NCBI GenBank assembly: GCA_023078555.1
Contig: CM041196.1
Location: 3,596,001 to 3,660,000, forward strand
Origin: Ulva prolifera
Taxonomy: Eukaryota > Chlorophyta > Ulvophyceae > Ulvales > Ulvaceae
Reading direction: 5' to 3'
DNA length: 64,000 bases
Part shown: piece by piece, positions 24,309-35,889 of the stretch
Layout: every line of letters starts with the position of its first letter
Numbering within the stretch: the stretch's first letter is position 1
The notes under the pieces: generated by a model
Database searches by the model: none
Told to the model about the DNA's origin: nothing
The model's input: only the letters and a program-made list of their open reading frames with translations
Made by a program: the position numbers and the translations under genes

Positions 24309-26666
24309 TGTAGAGTGGCACCGACGGGCCTGTTAGCTGTAGCCACTGTGCAGGCTGTCATGTAAAGTGTGTGACATGTGCACATGACTCGGCGGGTTCG
24401 GCGGGTTCGGCTCAGCATGATGCCGTCCGCGACGAACGTGTCGCTATGGGATTCTTTGACTTTACATGTACGCAGCCGGGTTGGTGATGGAATGCGCGCG
24501 CCTGTCTTGGGCATGTACACCGTGTATGGCATGTATGGCATGTACACGCGACGTGATGCTGATTGCCACAGCGACCGTTGCCATGATCAGTTATGTGTGG
24601 ATTGCGTTTTTTCTACCTGACTCGCACCGTGGGTGCATTGGACAGGCGAGCGTGCCAGATGCAGCTGCCAGATGCGACGTGTACGGCACGGGCCCGTCAT
24701 AGGCGCGGGAAGCACACGGTAATACACGCCAACGACCGCTAATCACCACCGTGTTGTGTATTGTAAGACCTCGCACCGGCTGCTGCCAGCGTCACGTCTT
24801 CGTGTAGTCGGTGCTGCGAGCTGCTGCAACACCGACCTGCCCTGCCGGATACTGTATCGGCCTACTGACTCTGTTTACCTAAGATTGGTCCACCTGATGC
24901 AGTGGCGTGGAGTATACCGTCGCGTGGACGGCGCTCTCACACTCTGGAAACCTTTCTATGACAGCTTCTACTCAAGCAAAGGCGGGATGGCCGCCACGCA
25001 CACGATACACATTGACTATGTGTGTTATCGATGAAATGTTGGTGTGGCAGTTACAGCAGGCGTGATTGTCACGACTCTGTGGGCATCGACAGCCAACCGC
25101 ATTGCTAAACGAGGTGACAAAAAGTCGCACTGCTTTGATGCCAACCGAATTTGTCAGCATCGCGCAAACGGCGCCTGGTATGTTTGAGGATGGGTTGCAT
25201 TGTGACGACTCTCGTGTCGTGGCGCACACTCGGCGTCCGTCACCGTGGCATGCACTGTGGCAACATGTGGACGCCAGGCACGCTGATAGCGAGTCGGTCG
25301 GGGTTCGACACTGCACATGTTGTGGCTTACGCAGCTCCGCGCAGCTTCGCGGCTTACGCCGCTGATGCGTAAGGGCCCTGTAACCCCGTGCAACACCGCA
25401 GCTACGTGCAGCTGCGTTCAGTGCGACGGATGCGATTCGGTTTCAGTGTTTGTTTTTTTGCAAATAACGTGCAGTGTGACCAAAGATCGTGCGTGCCGTG
25501 CCGTTCGGTCCCAATTGTGAAAACGCGGCCATGCAGACCTGCCAGTGCGTGCGTGGCGCTGTTCCGCCAACCCGATCGTTGTGGTTCGTGACAGCAGCAC
25601 CGTGGCGTAAGGGGCTTCTCGAATCCGAAGAGTTCAGCAAGCCCCTCACGCCACTGCTGCGGGCTGCCGGGTCGTGTCAGCACCACTTCACACACGTGTG
25701 TTATGCGGTGGACACAGCTGCAATGCTTGCAAGACAGGACGAGGGACACCGAGGCTGATGCCATACAGCATCAACGCCACCGCCTGCTCTGCAACGGCGT
25801 GCGCACGCCAGGTCTGTGGAGACGGTGGGCGGTGCGAATCACTCACCAGACAGTAGCAGCGGCCGCACAAGAACCAGCGAGGGCTACGTATGTACTCCGG
25901 TGTATATATATATATATTCTAGCGTCAATCTGTTGTTCTTGTGCGCTGCGATACCGGGGACAAAACACATCGAGCACAGGCCTACCTCTCGAAACAGCCT
26001 GTAATGAAAACATCACGCACGCTGCAGATGCACAGAAAAAGCAGGATTGACGAATGGCAGGCGTGGCTGCAGCTACTGTGCTGCAGCATGCCACACACAG
26101 TCCGTCGTGCATCGCGTTTGCAGCCCCAGCGTGGCGAAGGGCACAACGCGCCGTGCACAGGCACGCCTTGACGCCGCCATTGCCGGCCTGTAGCAGGACA
26201 CCCAAGAAACAAAAGTCATGCACTGCTTGTCGCTACCCTTCCTCTACAGCTGCATGTCACACCTCCATTGTCACAGGTTCTGTACAGCGCTCACCTCGAG
26301 TTCCACAAGTGTTGTCGTCGCGCGTCGTTAACGATACCTCGAGGCGTCGACATGTCGACGGGTGCCATCAAGCCAGGGATGCAGGTGCGTTGTTTCTCTC
26401 TGTCCACAGGTCGCTTGCCTGTGCTTGAAATCCCCTTGTCAGGTCCAGCAGGCTGTCCCTCCTAGCTCGGGTCGGGGTCCAATCGGGTCTGTTGTCAGCA
26501 AGGGCGTCCGCGTGGTACAAATCGAATTGTGACAGCGAAGCAGCCATGATGGTCATTTTAATCCGGTCCTCAGGTTTCGATCCGTCGCATGTATGACTAC
26601 AACACCATGTCATGGGCATGGCATGCATGCTTCAGTGTCATGCTAGATGATGCCTTGTGACGGCAG
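24309..26666. other. No convincing gene; (TA)n tract
   Basis: Counterpart of 5112-7473 with a slightly longer TA run near 25903-25917. No splice-consistent coding exons seen. Confidence 0.4.
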
Positions 26667-27017
26667 GTGTACCGCCATTGCACTGCTGCCGATGCGCAAC
26701 GACTAGCGCGCATCCCCGGCGCCTCGAAGTGTTACTGCGAGCATATGGTGCAGCGTGGCTGCATGTATCGCGACGTGGTCACGGTCCTTGCGGAGCAGCC
26801 GATCGTTGTCTACTGTTTAGATGTACATAAGCAGCCTCTACACCACTGTGCTTTACACAACAAACTTTCGAAAACTCACTTCAGCCTCTCAAATATTGCC
26901 GCACATTGTCCTTTGTTGCTAATCTGCCTTCACCGACGCTTCTGGGAGCAGTCCGGCAGTAAAAAAGCGTGCCAGCCATTGAAGCGGATCCAGCCGAAGC
27001 GCAAGTGGGTCGCATGA
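26667..27017 (+). CDS. Hypothetical 116-aa ORF, copy 2
   Basis: Identical to 7474-7824; weak evidence of coding only. Confidence 0.2.
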   Translation: MYRHCTAADAQRLARIPGASKCYCEHMVQRGCMYRDVVTVLAEQPIVVYCLDVHKQPLHHCALHNKLSKTHFSLSNIAAHCPLLLICLHRRFWEQSGSKKACQPLKRIQPKRKWVA

Positions 27018-27329
27018 GGGATGACATCAGCAAACAGCACATGAAAATATTTCGGAGAGAATACTGGTGTGCTGGGTCAGCTCACGCTTTGTTCCATCCT
27101 TACACGATGCTATCAACACCACAACCACTGTGGTGCCAATGGCCTTTTAACACAAGGCAATACACAAAATGTATACTAACACGACCTCGAAGCTTCTTTG
27201 GTGGGTGTGTAGCGTAGTGCGTCTGTGCTGGATGGACTTGGGTGGGCCGTTGCCCGGAGCAGATGGGTGGTTGCAGCTGCTGGGTTGCATAGTAAAGCTG
27301 CAGTACAGCATATAAATGCTGCTGCTGCA

Positions 27330-28829
27330 TCAGTGTAGCTTGTTCTGGTGGCTCGTGCATGGGCGCAGCATGTTGCTGATGTGAATGTAGCGATCGGTGT
27401 TGCAGCACAGATTGATTGTCCATCTGCTGAGACTGCAGTTCTTGGTTGCATGAATCTCCCCGCAATAGCTTTGTGGAGGCATTGGACACGCAGACGGCTG
27501 CCTGTTGCATCGGCTGAGACTGCTGTTGGTGCAGTGATCCTTGGGGCTGCGATGCAAGCGGTTCCTGCAGTACAGTTGTCGCTGTTCTGCTGCTTTGAGC
27601 ATCTGACTTTGCTGCTGCCGGCGCTGCCTTAGACTCTGCCTGCTTGCCACGCCTGGCCTTAGCACCCCTGCACTGGTTTTGGAGCTCTTGCTGTTCTGGA
27701 AGGCTTGTTGGTCTGCTGGCAAGTTGGGCACTTGCGGACCAGAACCTCGCGCTGGTTCGGTGGACTGCAGGGCTGCCTGCTGTCCTGCGGGATGCTGCTG
27801 CTTTTGTCCCTTTGATGGAGGCTCCAATGCCTCCAGAAAGCTCTTGTGTCGTTTCAGGGAAGCTGTGGATCCCTGGAACTGCTGTTGCATCGGTGCAGGG
27901 GCTTGTTGGCCTTGCGCTGCTTGCACATCCTTACGCATTGCTGCATGGCTGCGTTTCACGATGTTCAATTGTGCCTGCTGTACATGAGGTTGAGAGAGTG
28001 ATATCATGTCGAAGCAGGCTGTCAAATCCTGGAGAGCTGCTTCATGTGCATGGGCTTGTGCCTTCTCACCCACTGGGGTCTGCAGTGGCACTGAGTGTGC
28101 TGGATCTGGGGACTGTTCAGCTGGAAGCTGCCCCACTGCAGAACATGGGGGGCCCTGGCCGGGGGAGGCATCACGTGTAGAAGTGAGAGCTCTGATGCTC
28201 TCGGTCAGGATGCTGATGTCCTCGCGGTCGCATCCCCCCACACATCCGAGTTTTGAGCCCAACAACCTCACAATCAGTCTGTCTGTTTCAAGATTGTCGT
28301 TGCTGAGGGTCAGTAGGGATGCTAGCTGGTGCTCGCAGGCTTGCCGCTGCATGGCCTTGTTGCGCGAGCAAGCCGCAAAGCGCAGCTGGGGCTCAACCAT
28401 GATATGTTCTTGTCTGGTCAGGTCTGGTGTCAGAACCGCGACCACCTGAAGACCTTCAGCGATTGCATTCTGGACCTTGGCTTCACGCTGCTCTGCTGTG
28501 TCAGTGTTGCATGGCTGTAGTGTAGACGTGGCTGCTGCAATCGTGATGTGGGCCACATCATCTGTGTCGGGCTCTGGCTCGGGTGGTTGTGCTTGCCACA
28601 GCACTGGAGCCTCTGTGTCATCAAGAGAGTCGTCTGTTGAACATGCTGGTCCGTCAGCAGCTGGAGCCATACCCTGAGACAGCGCTCGAAAACGAGCTGA
28701 ATTGAATTTGTGTGCGTCACCCAGATTGTCACAAACAGCTTTCTGTGCCTTGGCATTGATTGCGCTGCCTGCAAGCATAATCTTGTCTAGGATCAGCACA
28801 TGGAGCCACAAATTGGCAGGCCTACGCAC
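27330..28829 (-). CDS. Gene C: Gln/Ala-rich ORF, 499 codons
   Basis: Single open frame downstream of the helicase gene on the same strand. The frame continues a few codons upstream without an ATG (first codon here is GTG), so the 5' end is probably an exon boundary. The N-terminal third is mixed sequence with possible helices (LWLHVLILDKIML); the centre and C-terminus are rich in Gln, Ser and Ala with basic patches (RQSLRQRRQQQSQ) and no known motif. It may be a separate gene or further 3' exons of the helicase gene. Its copy-1 counterpart is frameshifted. Confidence 0.45.
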   Translation of the reverse strand: MRRPANLWLHVLILDKIMLAGSAINAKAQKAVCDNLGDAHKFNSARFRALSQGMAPAADGPACSTDDSLDDTEAPVLWQAQPPEPEPDTDDVAHITIAAATSTLQPCNTDTAEQREAKVQNAIAEGLQVVAVLTPDLTRQEHIMVEPQLRFAACSRNKAMQRQACEHQLASLLTLSNDNLETDRLIVRLLGSKLGCVGGCDREDISILTESIRALTSTRDASPGQGPPCSAVGQLPAEQSPDPAHSVPLQTPVGEKAQAHAHEAALQDLTACFDMISLSQPHVQQAQLNIVKRSHAAMRKDVQAAQGQQAPAPMQQQFQGSTASLKRHKSFLEALEPPSKGQKQQHPAGQQAALQSTEPARGSGPQVPNLPADQQAFQNSKSSKTSAGVLRPGVASRQSLRQRRQQQSQMLKAAEQRQLYCRNRLHRSPKDHCTNSSLSRCNRQPSACPMPPQSYCGEIHATKNCSLSRWTINLCCNTDRYIHISNMLRPCTSHQNKLH

Positions 28830-28857
28830 ACAGCTTGATACACTCTTGACGTCAAAG

Positions 28858-29056
28858 TCCTTGGATCATACCATCCTGACTTTGCAATTCTCTTCTGACA
28901 TAGTCTTTGATCATGCATTCCAGGAAAAACCATATGAGCTTGTCCACTCGTAGGGCTTCACTGCCCATGGCGCGTAGTGTGGACTTGACCTTCCAGTGGT
29001 AGCCCTCGCAGTGTGCCGTGGTGTGGCAGTCGAGGGTGTTCCCGATGCCTGGCCGT
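28858..29056 (-). CDS. Possible further exon with transposase-like C-terminal motif
   Basis: Between the helicase exon and gene C, a different minus-strand frame reads IGNTLDCHTTAHCEGYHWKV and then RVDKLIWFFLECMIKDYVRRE. The TT-x2-x-E-G-Y-H-W ... RVDKLI pattern resembles the last-acidic-residue region of MULE-like DDE transposases. No upstream DDE exons are visible, so this may be a fragment, an extra exon of the helicase gene after E7, or chance. It overlaps a 20-bp tandem duplication (29044-29083) that shifts the frame. Confidence 0.3.
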
Positions 29057-29876
29057 CGTAGCCGACGCCTGGCCGACGTAGCCGCGACTCTGGCAGTGGT
29101 ACATGCGGCAGTGTCCCTGCTGCTGCGACCACTGATGCACGTGTGACGCGAGGTCCTGGAACTGGGCGCGTGCCTCGACGATGTGGTCGTGCCACTCTGT
29201 GTCACGCGTGAACGCCACGCTCGCGATGGTCGGCACGCGCGTCAGCGCGACGTACAGCGGCGCCGCGTGCGCGTCGCGCTGCTGCCGGACGTCACCGACC
29301 CGGGTGCAATGCACCACGAGGCGCTGGTCGCTGAGCGTCGCGCTCAGCATCGCGTTGGCGGTGCGCACGGCCGACGGCACGACCGGCATCATCACCCGGC
29401 AGGCGACGAGCCGGTCCGCCGCGTCGACGACCGTCTCCACAGCGGGGAACACCTGCTTCGTCCCGACTGCCCCCGACAGGAGGTTGATGCGGCACAGCGG
29501 CACGAGCACGCGGCCGGTCGTGGCGTGCGCGGCGAGGAAGTGGTCCAACACGCGCGCCACGATCGTCTCGGCCTTCGCGGCCCCGGCGAGTCCATCGGGG
29601 CCCTCGAACGAGTGGTACACGCTGGTCCACGCCAGGTCGCGCTGCGCGGCGTCCCGCATGAACACCCTGAAAGCACTCATGGTTCTGTCCTTCACGCGTG
29701 CGGTGCTGACCCACTCGAACTTGGACGCGACGCACACGCAGCCGGTGGGCGCGCGGGAGTCCAGGCCGGTCGACAGCAGGAGCTGCTCCCCGCATTGCAC
29801 TTCCATCTGCTCCCACGAGCCCCACGTCATGTCCTCCAGGTCTGTCACGGTCGCCTGCCCCTGCTCGTCTCCGACA
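28958..29876 (-). CDS. Zinc/helicase gene copy 2, exon E7 (motifs IV-VI region)
   Basis: Starts after TTTGCAG at 29876 (phase 2). The region MEVQCGEQLLLSTGLD followed by APTGCVCVA corresponds to the LKVGxxVMLLxNLD...L.NG block of PIF1 helicases. PLYVALTRVPTIASVAF corresponds to motif VI (YVALSRV in PIF1), keeping the Arg. Where PIF1 has the IHKSQG-type motif V, this protein has TANAMLSATLSDQRLVV, so the usual His-Lys-Ser/Thr-Gln-Gly residues are not seen. The reading frame runs to a stop at 28958, but homology with the plus-strand orphan gene ends near YHCQSRGY (about 29085), so the true 3' end is uncertain. Confidence 0.7.
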
Positions 29877-29974
29877 CTGCAAATCCGCACGGAACGTGTT
29901 GCCGAGGATGCGCAAGTGAGAGTGCCATGGGGAGACCGAACACGCGGAACAACGGGGGAGGGGGGGCTGCGTAC

Positions 29975-30427
29975 TGGAAGATGTATGCTTCGCTCGCCGC
30001 GTATGTGCATGTGGTGATCGGAACGTCTGGCACGACCTGGTCCGCTTCCGCCTCGCGACCGGCGCCGCGGAGCAGATCCTGCTTCCCTGCGGCGGCGGCG
30101 TGTGCCTCCCGACTCAGGGCCCTGCGGGCGGACTCCATGAACGCGTCGTAGTCGGCACGTTTGCGCAGGAGCTCGAGCACCGCCTTGGCCTCGGTCTTGG
30201 TGGCGGTGACGACCAGCGTCGCCAGGGGCTTAAGGGCCGTCCGCCCGTCCTTCCACTCGTACGCTGCGTTCACGTGGCCCTCACCGACACCGTAGTCCAC
30301 ACCCTTGATCCCGGGTGTCGTCTGGTTTGGCGGCAGTGCGAGGTTGGGGCTGAAGAATGTGATGTACAGGCTGCTGGTGGCGATGTCGACGACCCGTCGG
30401 CCGGCCGCGTCCAAATCCTCGGCTGTC
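29975..30427 (-). CDS. Zinc/helicase gene copy 2, exon E6
   Basis: Phase 2 at both ends: acceptor TGTGCAG before 30427 and donor TTCCA|GTACGC at 29975. It contains LATLVVTATKTEAKAVLELL, resembling the SF1 segment between motifs III and IV where a T-x-N/T-x2-A strand and helix follow. Its 3' part (GREAEADQVVPD ... ASEAYIF) is shared with the plus-strand orphan gene. Confidence 0.7.
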
Positions 30428-30519
30428 CTGCACACACGCACGGCCTGCGTCACGGGGGCGCCGCGCAGAGCAGTGCGCGGCGGCTGGCGCGAATCGCATG
30501 CATGGGTCAGGGGGCGTAC

Positions 30520-31211
30520 GGGTCGTGTAGCAGGCGGTACAGCAGCCCCGCCATGCGGTACTGCCCGTGGAGAACCACGAAGTGGTAGTGCAGGGTGTCG
30601 CTGGGGAGTCCGAACTCACGCATGAATCGGGTCCACGGCATGACGACGGAGGTGTCCCGCATGTGGACCCTGCCGTGGTTGTCCACCTCCTTCACGCCGT
30701 GCTCCCGACAGGGGCTCTGCTGGGGGTCGAGGGACAGGATGTGGCCACACGAGCGCAGCAGCTGCGCGTGTGAAATGTGCTGGTGCACGGCGTTGTGGGC
30801 GCTCCGCAGGCGGTGCAGATACTGCCCGAGGAACGGCAGCATGGCCTGTACCTCGTCGAGGACGTGCAGACGGCGCCGCGCGATGGCCCCGGCGGCCTGC
30901 TGCGTGTAGAACGATGGCTGCCCGTAACGCCAGTCGACGCCTCGCATGCCGCTCGCGAGGGTGACCGTCGGGAACCCCAGGCTGAACCGCATCAGCGCCT
31001 TGTGCACCATCAGGGCGACCTCGTCCGAGGCACGCGCGGGGGCGACCGTCCCGGCCGCCGCTGCCGGGACCGTCTCGTTTCGGAACGGGGAGCCGTCTGT
31101 CGCGGCCGCGATCGCATCGATCACGAGGCCTGACTTGCCGCTGCCGGGGGGGCCGAGCAGGAACACGACGTTTGCCGTCCCGCCTGACGGCTGCGCGAGA
31201 TTGTACAGGTC
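30520..31211 (-). CDS. Zinc/helicase gene copy 2, exon E5 (helicase motifs I-III)
   Basis: Acceptor GTGCGCAG (phase 0) and donor GACCC|GTACGC (phase 2). Walker A is VVFLLGPPGSGKSGLV near the start. Walker B is RRRLHVLDEVQAML, with the DE pair of SF1 helicases. About 50 residues later HILSLDPQQSP resembles motif III (GDxxQLPP) with Leu in place of Gly. VVLHGQYRMAGLLYRLLHD follows, like the Arg-containing segment after motif III in PIF1 proteins. Together with E6-E7 this gives the order of a superfamily 1B helicase: ATP-driven DNA unwinding, probably nuclear. Crinkler/RHS-type P-loop ATPases were considered but lack the later helicase motifs. Confidence 0.75.
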
Positions 31212-31435
31212 CTGCGCACGCGTCACAACATGCATGGGAATGATCAGAACGCCGTGCCAGTTGCGGTCGGACGGTGCAACACGGGGAGGCGGGGTGACAG
31301 CAGCACACGCACGGGGCAGCGGGCAGTGACGTGCCTGTGACCATACACAGCCAAGAGACGGTGGGTCGACGGCAGCACACACAGGGGCAGCAGCACATGA
31401 CGTGTCTGCGGTGCATGCATGCTATGGAGTCGCAC

Positions 31436-31715
31436 CCAGCCCGTGATCGGCATGACCTCCCTCCCGGGGCTTGTGCTGTGAGGGTGGTCCGCGACGGTTG
31501 CGTAATACCGCAGCGGGTCGCCGTCGACGTCGAGTGCACGCTGGAGAGCTTGGGTTGTCTCGGCGGGGGTGCGGGCGTCCTCGTGGATTCGGCCTTCAAT
31601 CCGGGGCCACGTGTGCATGGTTCGCCTTGCCGCCCCGACCGCCGGCACTGCGGCGTCGTGTGCATCGCCTCCACCGCCATCGTCATTGTTGCTGTCGTCG
31701 CCACCGCTGCCGTTG

Positions 31716-31767
<52 letters not shown>

Positions 31768-32338
31768 CGTCGGGACCGGCGCCGTTGCCGCCGCCACGTC
31801 CACGGCCACGGCCACGGCCTCGGCCTCTGCCGTTGCCTCCGCTGCGGCCACGCCCACGGCCTCTGCCGTTGCCGCCGCTGCGGCCACCGTGCCCACCGTC
31901 TCCGCTGTTGTCGTCGCTGTCGCCGTTGCCCCCGCCGTCGTTGCCTCCGCAGTTGCCGCTCTTGCGGCCAGCATTTCTGCCGGGGCGTCCGCTGTCACTG
32001 TTGCCATGGCTGCGGCCGGCACCATCGGGCGCGTCTTGCGCTGCGCCACCGGCCGCCCCCTGAGAGGGGCCGCTGAGTGCACCCTGTGCGGAGCCAGCGG
32101 CAGCACCCTGTGCGGCACCGCTGGTTCGACCAGTGATCGCGTCAGCCTTGCGCTTCCTCGACCGCACCATTCGCGTCTTGGCGACAGCCGGCACGCCTGC
32201 GATTTCCGGTCCACTGCGTGCGAACTCCATGCGCGGCGGCCTGACACCCTGTGTCAGCTGTTTGGAGGACCCTGCGACGGCCACTGGTTGGGCGTCCAGG
32301 AATGGCAGCTCTGGCCGGCGTCCCTCTAGCCATGGGAT
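31436..32338 (-). CDS. Zinc/helicase gene copy 2, exon E4 (basic plus RG/poly-Gly linker)
   Basis: A 903-nt exon, phase 0 at both ends (CGTGCAG acceptor; donor GGCTGG|GTGCGA). The N-terminal half has basic KTRMVRSRKRKADAIT, a likely nuclear localisation signal. The middle is low complexity: RGRGRGR and GGNGR repeats, then a poly-Gly run encoded by (GCC)n on the plus strand near 31720-31752, then acidic DDSNNDD. An ordered tail (QALQRALDVDGDPLRYYATV) precedes the helicase exon. It probably acts as an RNA/DNA-binding flexible linker. Confidence 0.65.
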
Positions 32339-32437
32339 CTGCACGCAGCACCCACGGCCGTTTGTCCCCCCACACAACAGGGCCATCGGGCCAAGGTGCA
32401 GCTACCGGCTGTGTACGCGGGGCAAGAACAAGCACAC

Positions 32438-33273
32438 CTCTGTTGTCTTGATGTCCGATCCCTGCCGTGTCGCTGCAGCGGCCATGGCCACCTGCCACTG
32501 CTCCGCCACGAATGGCTCGTTCATGGCTCCGAGCACGGCGCTCGGCAGGGCTGCAAGGACGGACATGTAACGCTGCTCGCACGTGGCGTGCGAGTCCTGC
32601 CATCGCGCCTTGCAGTTGCCGAGCAGGAGGAATGCCATGGAGACAGCCTTCGCGGTGCTCTTGTGCCACACATGGCCACAGCCATCCTTGAGGGCCTCCT
32701 TCGGCGCAAACACACGCGCACACGCCAGCACGTACAACATCACCAGGGTGCCGAGGGCGGGCTTCTCGAGCTGGTCCAGGTGTCTCAGCAGGGCGGCCGA
32801 GGCATCGTGGATCTCTGGGCGCCGTATGCCGGGGCACGGGCAAGTGCAGCCCGCCTCGCTGAAGCAGTGGCAGAGCAGCATCTCGCTGGAATCGCGCATG
32901 AGCTGCAGCCACCGGATATCGACACGTGCTTTGGTGCGGGCGACAGCGACGACGTCGTCCTCGTGTCCGCATGCCACGACTCGATCGTTCCTCGCAGACG
33001 CGTGCAATGCCGATAGCGGGTGGTCGATTGTGGAGCGGCCGGCGTCGTCGTGACCGCTGCGGACTTCGGATTTTCCGCCCTTGAAGAACAATCCGATCGG
33101 TCCGAAGCCACGGACTGCGGCGTTGGGGGCGTCGATGACGGTGCGGTCGGCCGCGCACACGGTGACGTGCTCGAAGCGGACGCTGCCCGGGCCGTCGCGC
33201 GGGGCGACGGTGGGCAGCATCGACCATCCGACGATGTCGGGGACCTTTGTGACGGTTTCGACCGCCCGAGCAG
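32438..33273 (-). CDS. Zinc/helicase gene copy 2, exon E3
   Basis: Acceptor GGTGCAG before 33273 (phase 1) and donor ACAGAG|GTGTGC (phase 0). Conserved with 63322-64000: GWSML, FGPIGLFFKG, RWLQLMRDSSEMLLCHCFS, a Cys cluster (CTCPCPG) and LGTLVMLYVLACARVF. The fold is unknown; a central Cys-rich knuckle and C-terminal helices are visible. Helitron-type HUH and Tyr motifs were looked for and not found. Confidence 0.7.
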
Positions 33274-33463
33274 CTGCACCCCACGAGCGCATATCACGCA
33301 AGACTGTGCATGCATGTAGGCGGGCATCCTGCCATGGTGTGCTGCCTGGTGCTTTCGAGGGGGATGTGTGCACGTGCATAGGCGGGCGATCACACTGCGT
33401 TCACATCACACTGTGTCACATCACACATGCATAGGGGTCCGATGGCACGGCGTCGGCGCGCAC

Positions 33464-33757
33464 CGTGGGAGCAGTGCCAGCCTTTGGGGCCGTTGCCCTC
33501 CAGGGCGTCCCGGACTGGCCCAGCGCCCACCCCTTTGAAACGAGAGCGTGGCTTGGCTCCTGCAGGGACCCCGGTGGCCATGTTGGTGCGGTAACGTTGC
33601 ATGCACTCGTCCCGAGCCTCGCCCGGCAGCACATAGAAAGCCACACGCTTGCGGTGCGCAGCGATCAGGCGCTCGTCATCTGCCCATCCCTGGATTGGGA
33701 TGATCCCAATGTGAGCGAAGTCCAAGACGCCGTCCGTCAGGAGCGCATCGACCACCC
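33464..33757 (-). CDS. Zinc/helicase gene copy 2, exon E2
   Basis: Identical to 14313-14606; 294 nt, phase 1 at both ends, matching the 62856-63149 exon in length and phase. Confidence 0.7.
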
Positions 33758-33888
33758 CTGCATGGCATCGTGCTGGTACAGACAGTGTGCACCTCGTGAG
33801 AAAGCAGAAAATGCGACGGCTCAAAATCGCCCAGAGCTGTCTCCGTCACACGATCCCAGGTGATGATTACCTGCGGCGGGGGGCACAC

Positions 33889-35851
33889 CTTGGCCGTTCA
33901 AAAGCGCCCCGGGCACGAGCAGGAGCGGAATGAGGTCGATCGGGGCTGCGTATCGCATCGTCGTCACGACGCATGTGAAGCAGTGACCGCCGTGGCCGTC
34001 CGCTGCACAGAGGAGCTTCACACAGTCCGGGGTGCTGCAGACTTGGTCGGCGTCTGGCACTGGCGGCGCTGGCGCGATCGGCCTCGAGCCGCCCACGCGG
34101 AAGCAGAGGTCTGCCTCCGGCTCGGGGGCGCGGTGGCCGCCGGGGTCATCAGGGTCGGTGTCCGTGTCCCCGAAGCAGACGACGTTCAGCGGCGCCGCCG
34201 CGTCGCCGGGCGAGTCCGCTGCGGGGCTGCCCCCCTGTGCCTGCGCGGCGTGCGGTGGCTCGATGGCCGTGGTGTCCTCCACCATGGCACAATCGGCGTC
34301 GGCGTTGGCTGCGTGGCTGCATCCAGCCGCGGCACTCGGCCCCACCGTTGTGGCCGCGTAGCAGGCCCTGCACACCCCTGCACCCCGGGCCTCGAGGGGC
34401 TTCTCGCACTGGCAGCCCGGGCATGTCCACACCATGCCCGCGTGGTCTGTGCTGACTGCAACGGTGCCGATGTGAGCCGGACAGACGCGCTGCCCGGGCG
34501 CGCATTCGGCGCTGCAGCGCTGCCCCCCAAGTGGCTGGTGGCCACAGCCGGCGGTGTCTGCCCGGTGCAGCAGCCCCACCCCCATGAGCTCTGCAACCTC
34601 GCGGCATTGCTCCAGAGTCGGCGATCCCGCATCTTCGGGCCACGCCACCCCCGCAAATACCCTGTTGACATAGCCAGCCTTCTTTCGACGGGCGTCGCCA
34701 CGACACACATCGACGAGGTTGCACTTGTCGCCACAGGCACCCGATGCCCGGAAGTCGAACGCGTTTTTCATTCGCTGGCAGCGCTTGCAGTACCGCTGTT
34801 GGGCACACTCCCCTACAGCAACCTCCTCGTGCACGACGACACCGGCGTGCGATTTGCACACAAACTTGCCCGTGGCATCCTCGCCGCAGCCGTACACTCG
34901 GCACGTATGTGTCGCTTTGCCCTCCCCGCGCACACGATTCTCGCCTCCTGCCTTGCCATCCGCCGATGCTGTGGTGGTGTCGGGGGCGGGAGCGGCGGAC
35001 GGGGCTGCGGCGGGGGCGTTGGTGAAAAGGGCGGCATCGCTGCTCATCCACAGGAGGCCTCCGCTGCGCGCCTCGCCGGCTTCGGCAAGCGTAATCATGT
35101 CTCCACGGCTCTTCTTCTGGCGGGGTATGTCTTCGATGACAGTTCCCGGTGCAGGGGTCTTTGTGCGCTTGGACGCGGCAACAGGCAGCCCCTTGGTCTT
35201 CGCTCGCCTCGCCGCGAGGTCCTCTTGCTGGATCACGTAGCACTTTGGGCAACGAGTGCGGCGCTTGTTGTCGGGTTTCAGCGGGGACCAGGGCTCCGCC
35301 GCTCGCCAGCCCGTGCAACCATCGCACCAGGATTCAGGCTCGCACTCCGTCGGGCGCATGGCCCACACAATCGTGCCGGATCGGTGAAATTCGCACACCC
35401 CCGAGGGGTGGGGCTTCTTTAGCTTCGACTTGCAGCCTTCGACGCGGCACCGGGTGGTGTTGCGTACGGGGCCGACCCTGCGGCTGCCCTCGGGCAGCCA
35501 CGGCACCTCCGTGCCCTGGGGCAGCTGCGCCACGACCCTCACATATGAGCCCGGGGGCGGCAGTGGGACCATGCCGAGCACGTCCGCTGTCGCATCCGCC
35601 ACACACGCGTCGCTGCTTGCCTTGGTCTCACGAGCCCGCTGGAGGCACATGGTGCACTGTCTCCCGGGCAGGGTCACGTAGTCCGTGGTGACGAATGCAT
35701 CGCACGTGCTGCACACGCAACAGGCTCGCCCCTTGGTGTCTGACACCAGCTCCTGCACATCGTCGGCGTCATGGATCAACTGGACGTGGCATATGATGGA
35801 AGTGACAGTCTTGCGGAAGACACGGCCATCGCAGCAGTGTTGCAACCTCAT
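33889..35851 (-). CDS. Zinc/helicase gene copy 2, exon E1 (double-zinc modules)
   Basis: Same as the 14738-16700 exon. Cys/His modules in order: CCVCSTC ... CTMC; CRVEGC ... GVCEFH with WCDGC ... RCPKC; CRVYGC ... FVCKSH with YCKRC ... CGDKC; CGHQ ... RVCPAH with WTCPGC ... CRAC; and CSTPDC ... GGHCFTC at the end. The first half module matches the second half of a module that the plus-strand giant gene completes with its preceding exon, which implies that this paralogue has lost upstream exons. The in-frame Met at 35851 would allow a shorter product of about 2000 residues through E7. Confidence 0.75.
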
Positions 35852-35889
35852 GGGTCACAAGCAGGGCTGCTGGTCACAATGCACACAGG

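Noticed and set aside
30520..31211. Crinkler/RHS-type P-loop ATPase
   Set aside because: Walker A alone would allow it, but the DPQQ box and the YVALTRV motif in order point to an SF1B helicase.
28958..35851. Helitron Rep-helicase
   Set aside because: The helicase is PIF1-like, but I find no HUH motif or paired Tyr motif in E1-E4 and no Helitron termini; the linked tyrosine recombinase fits better.
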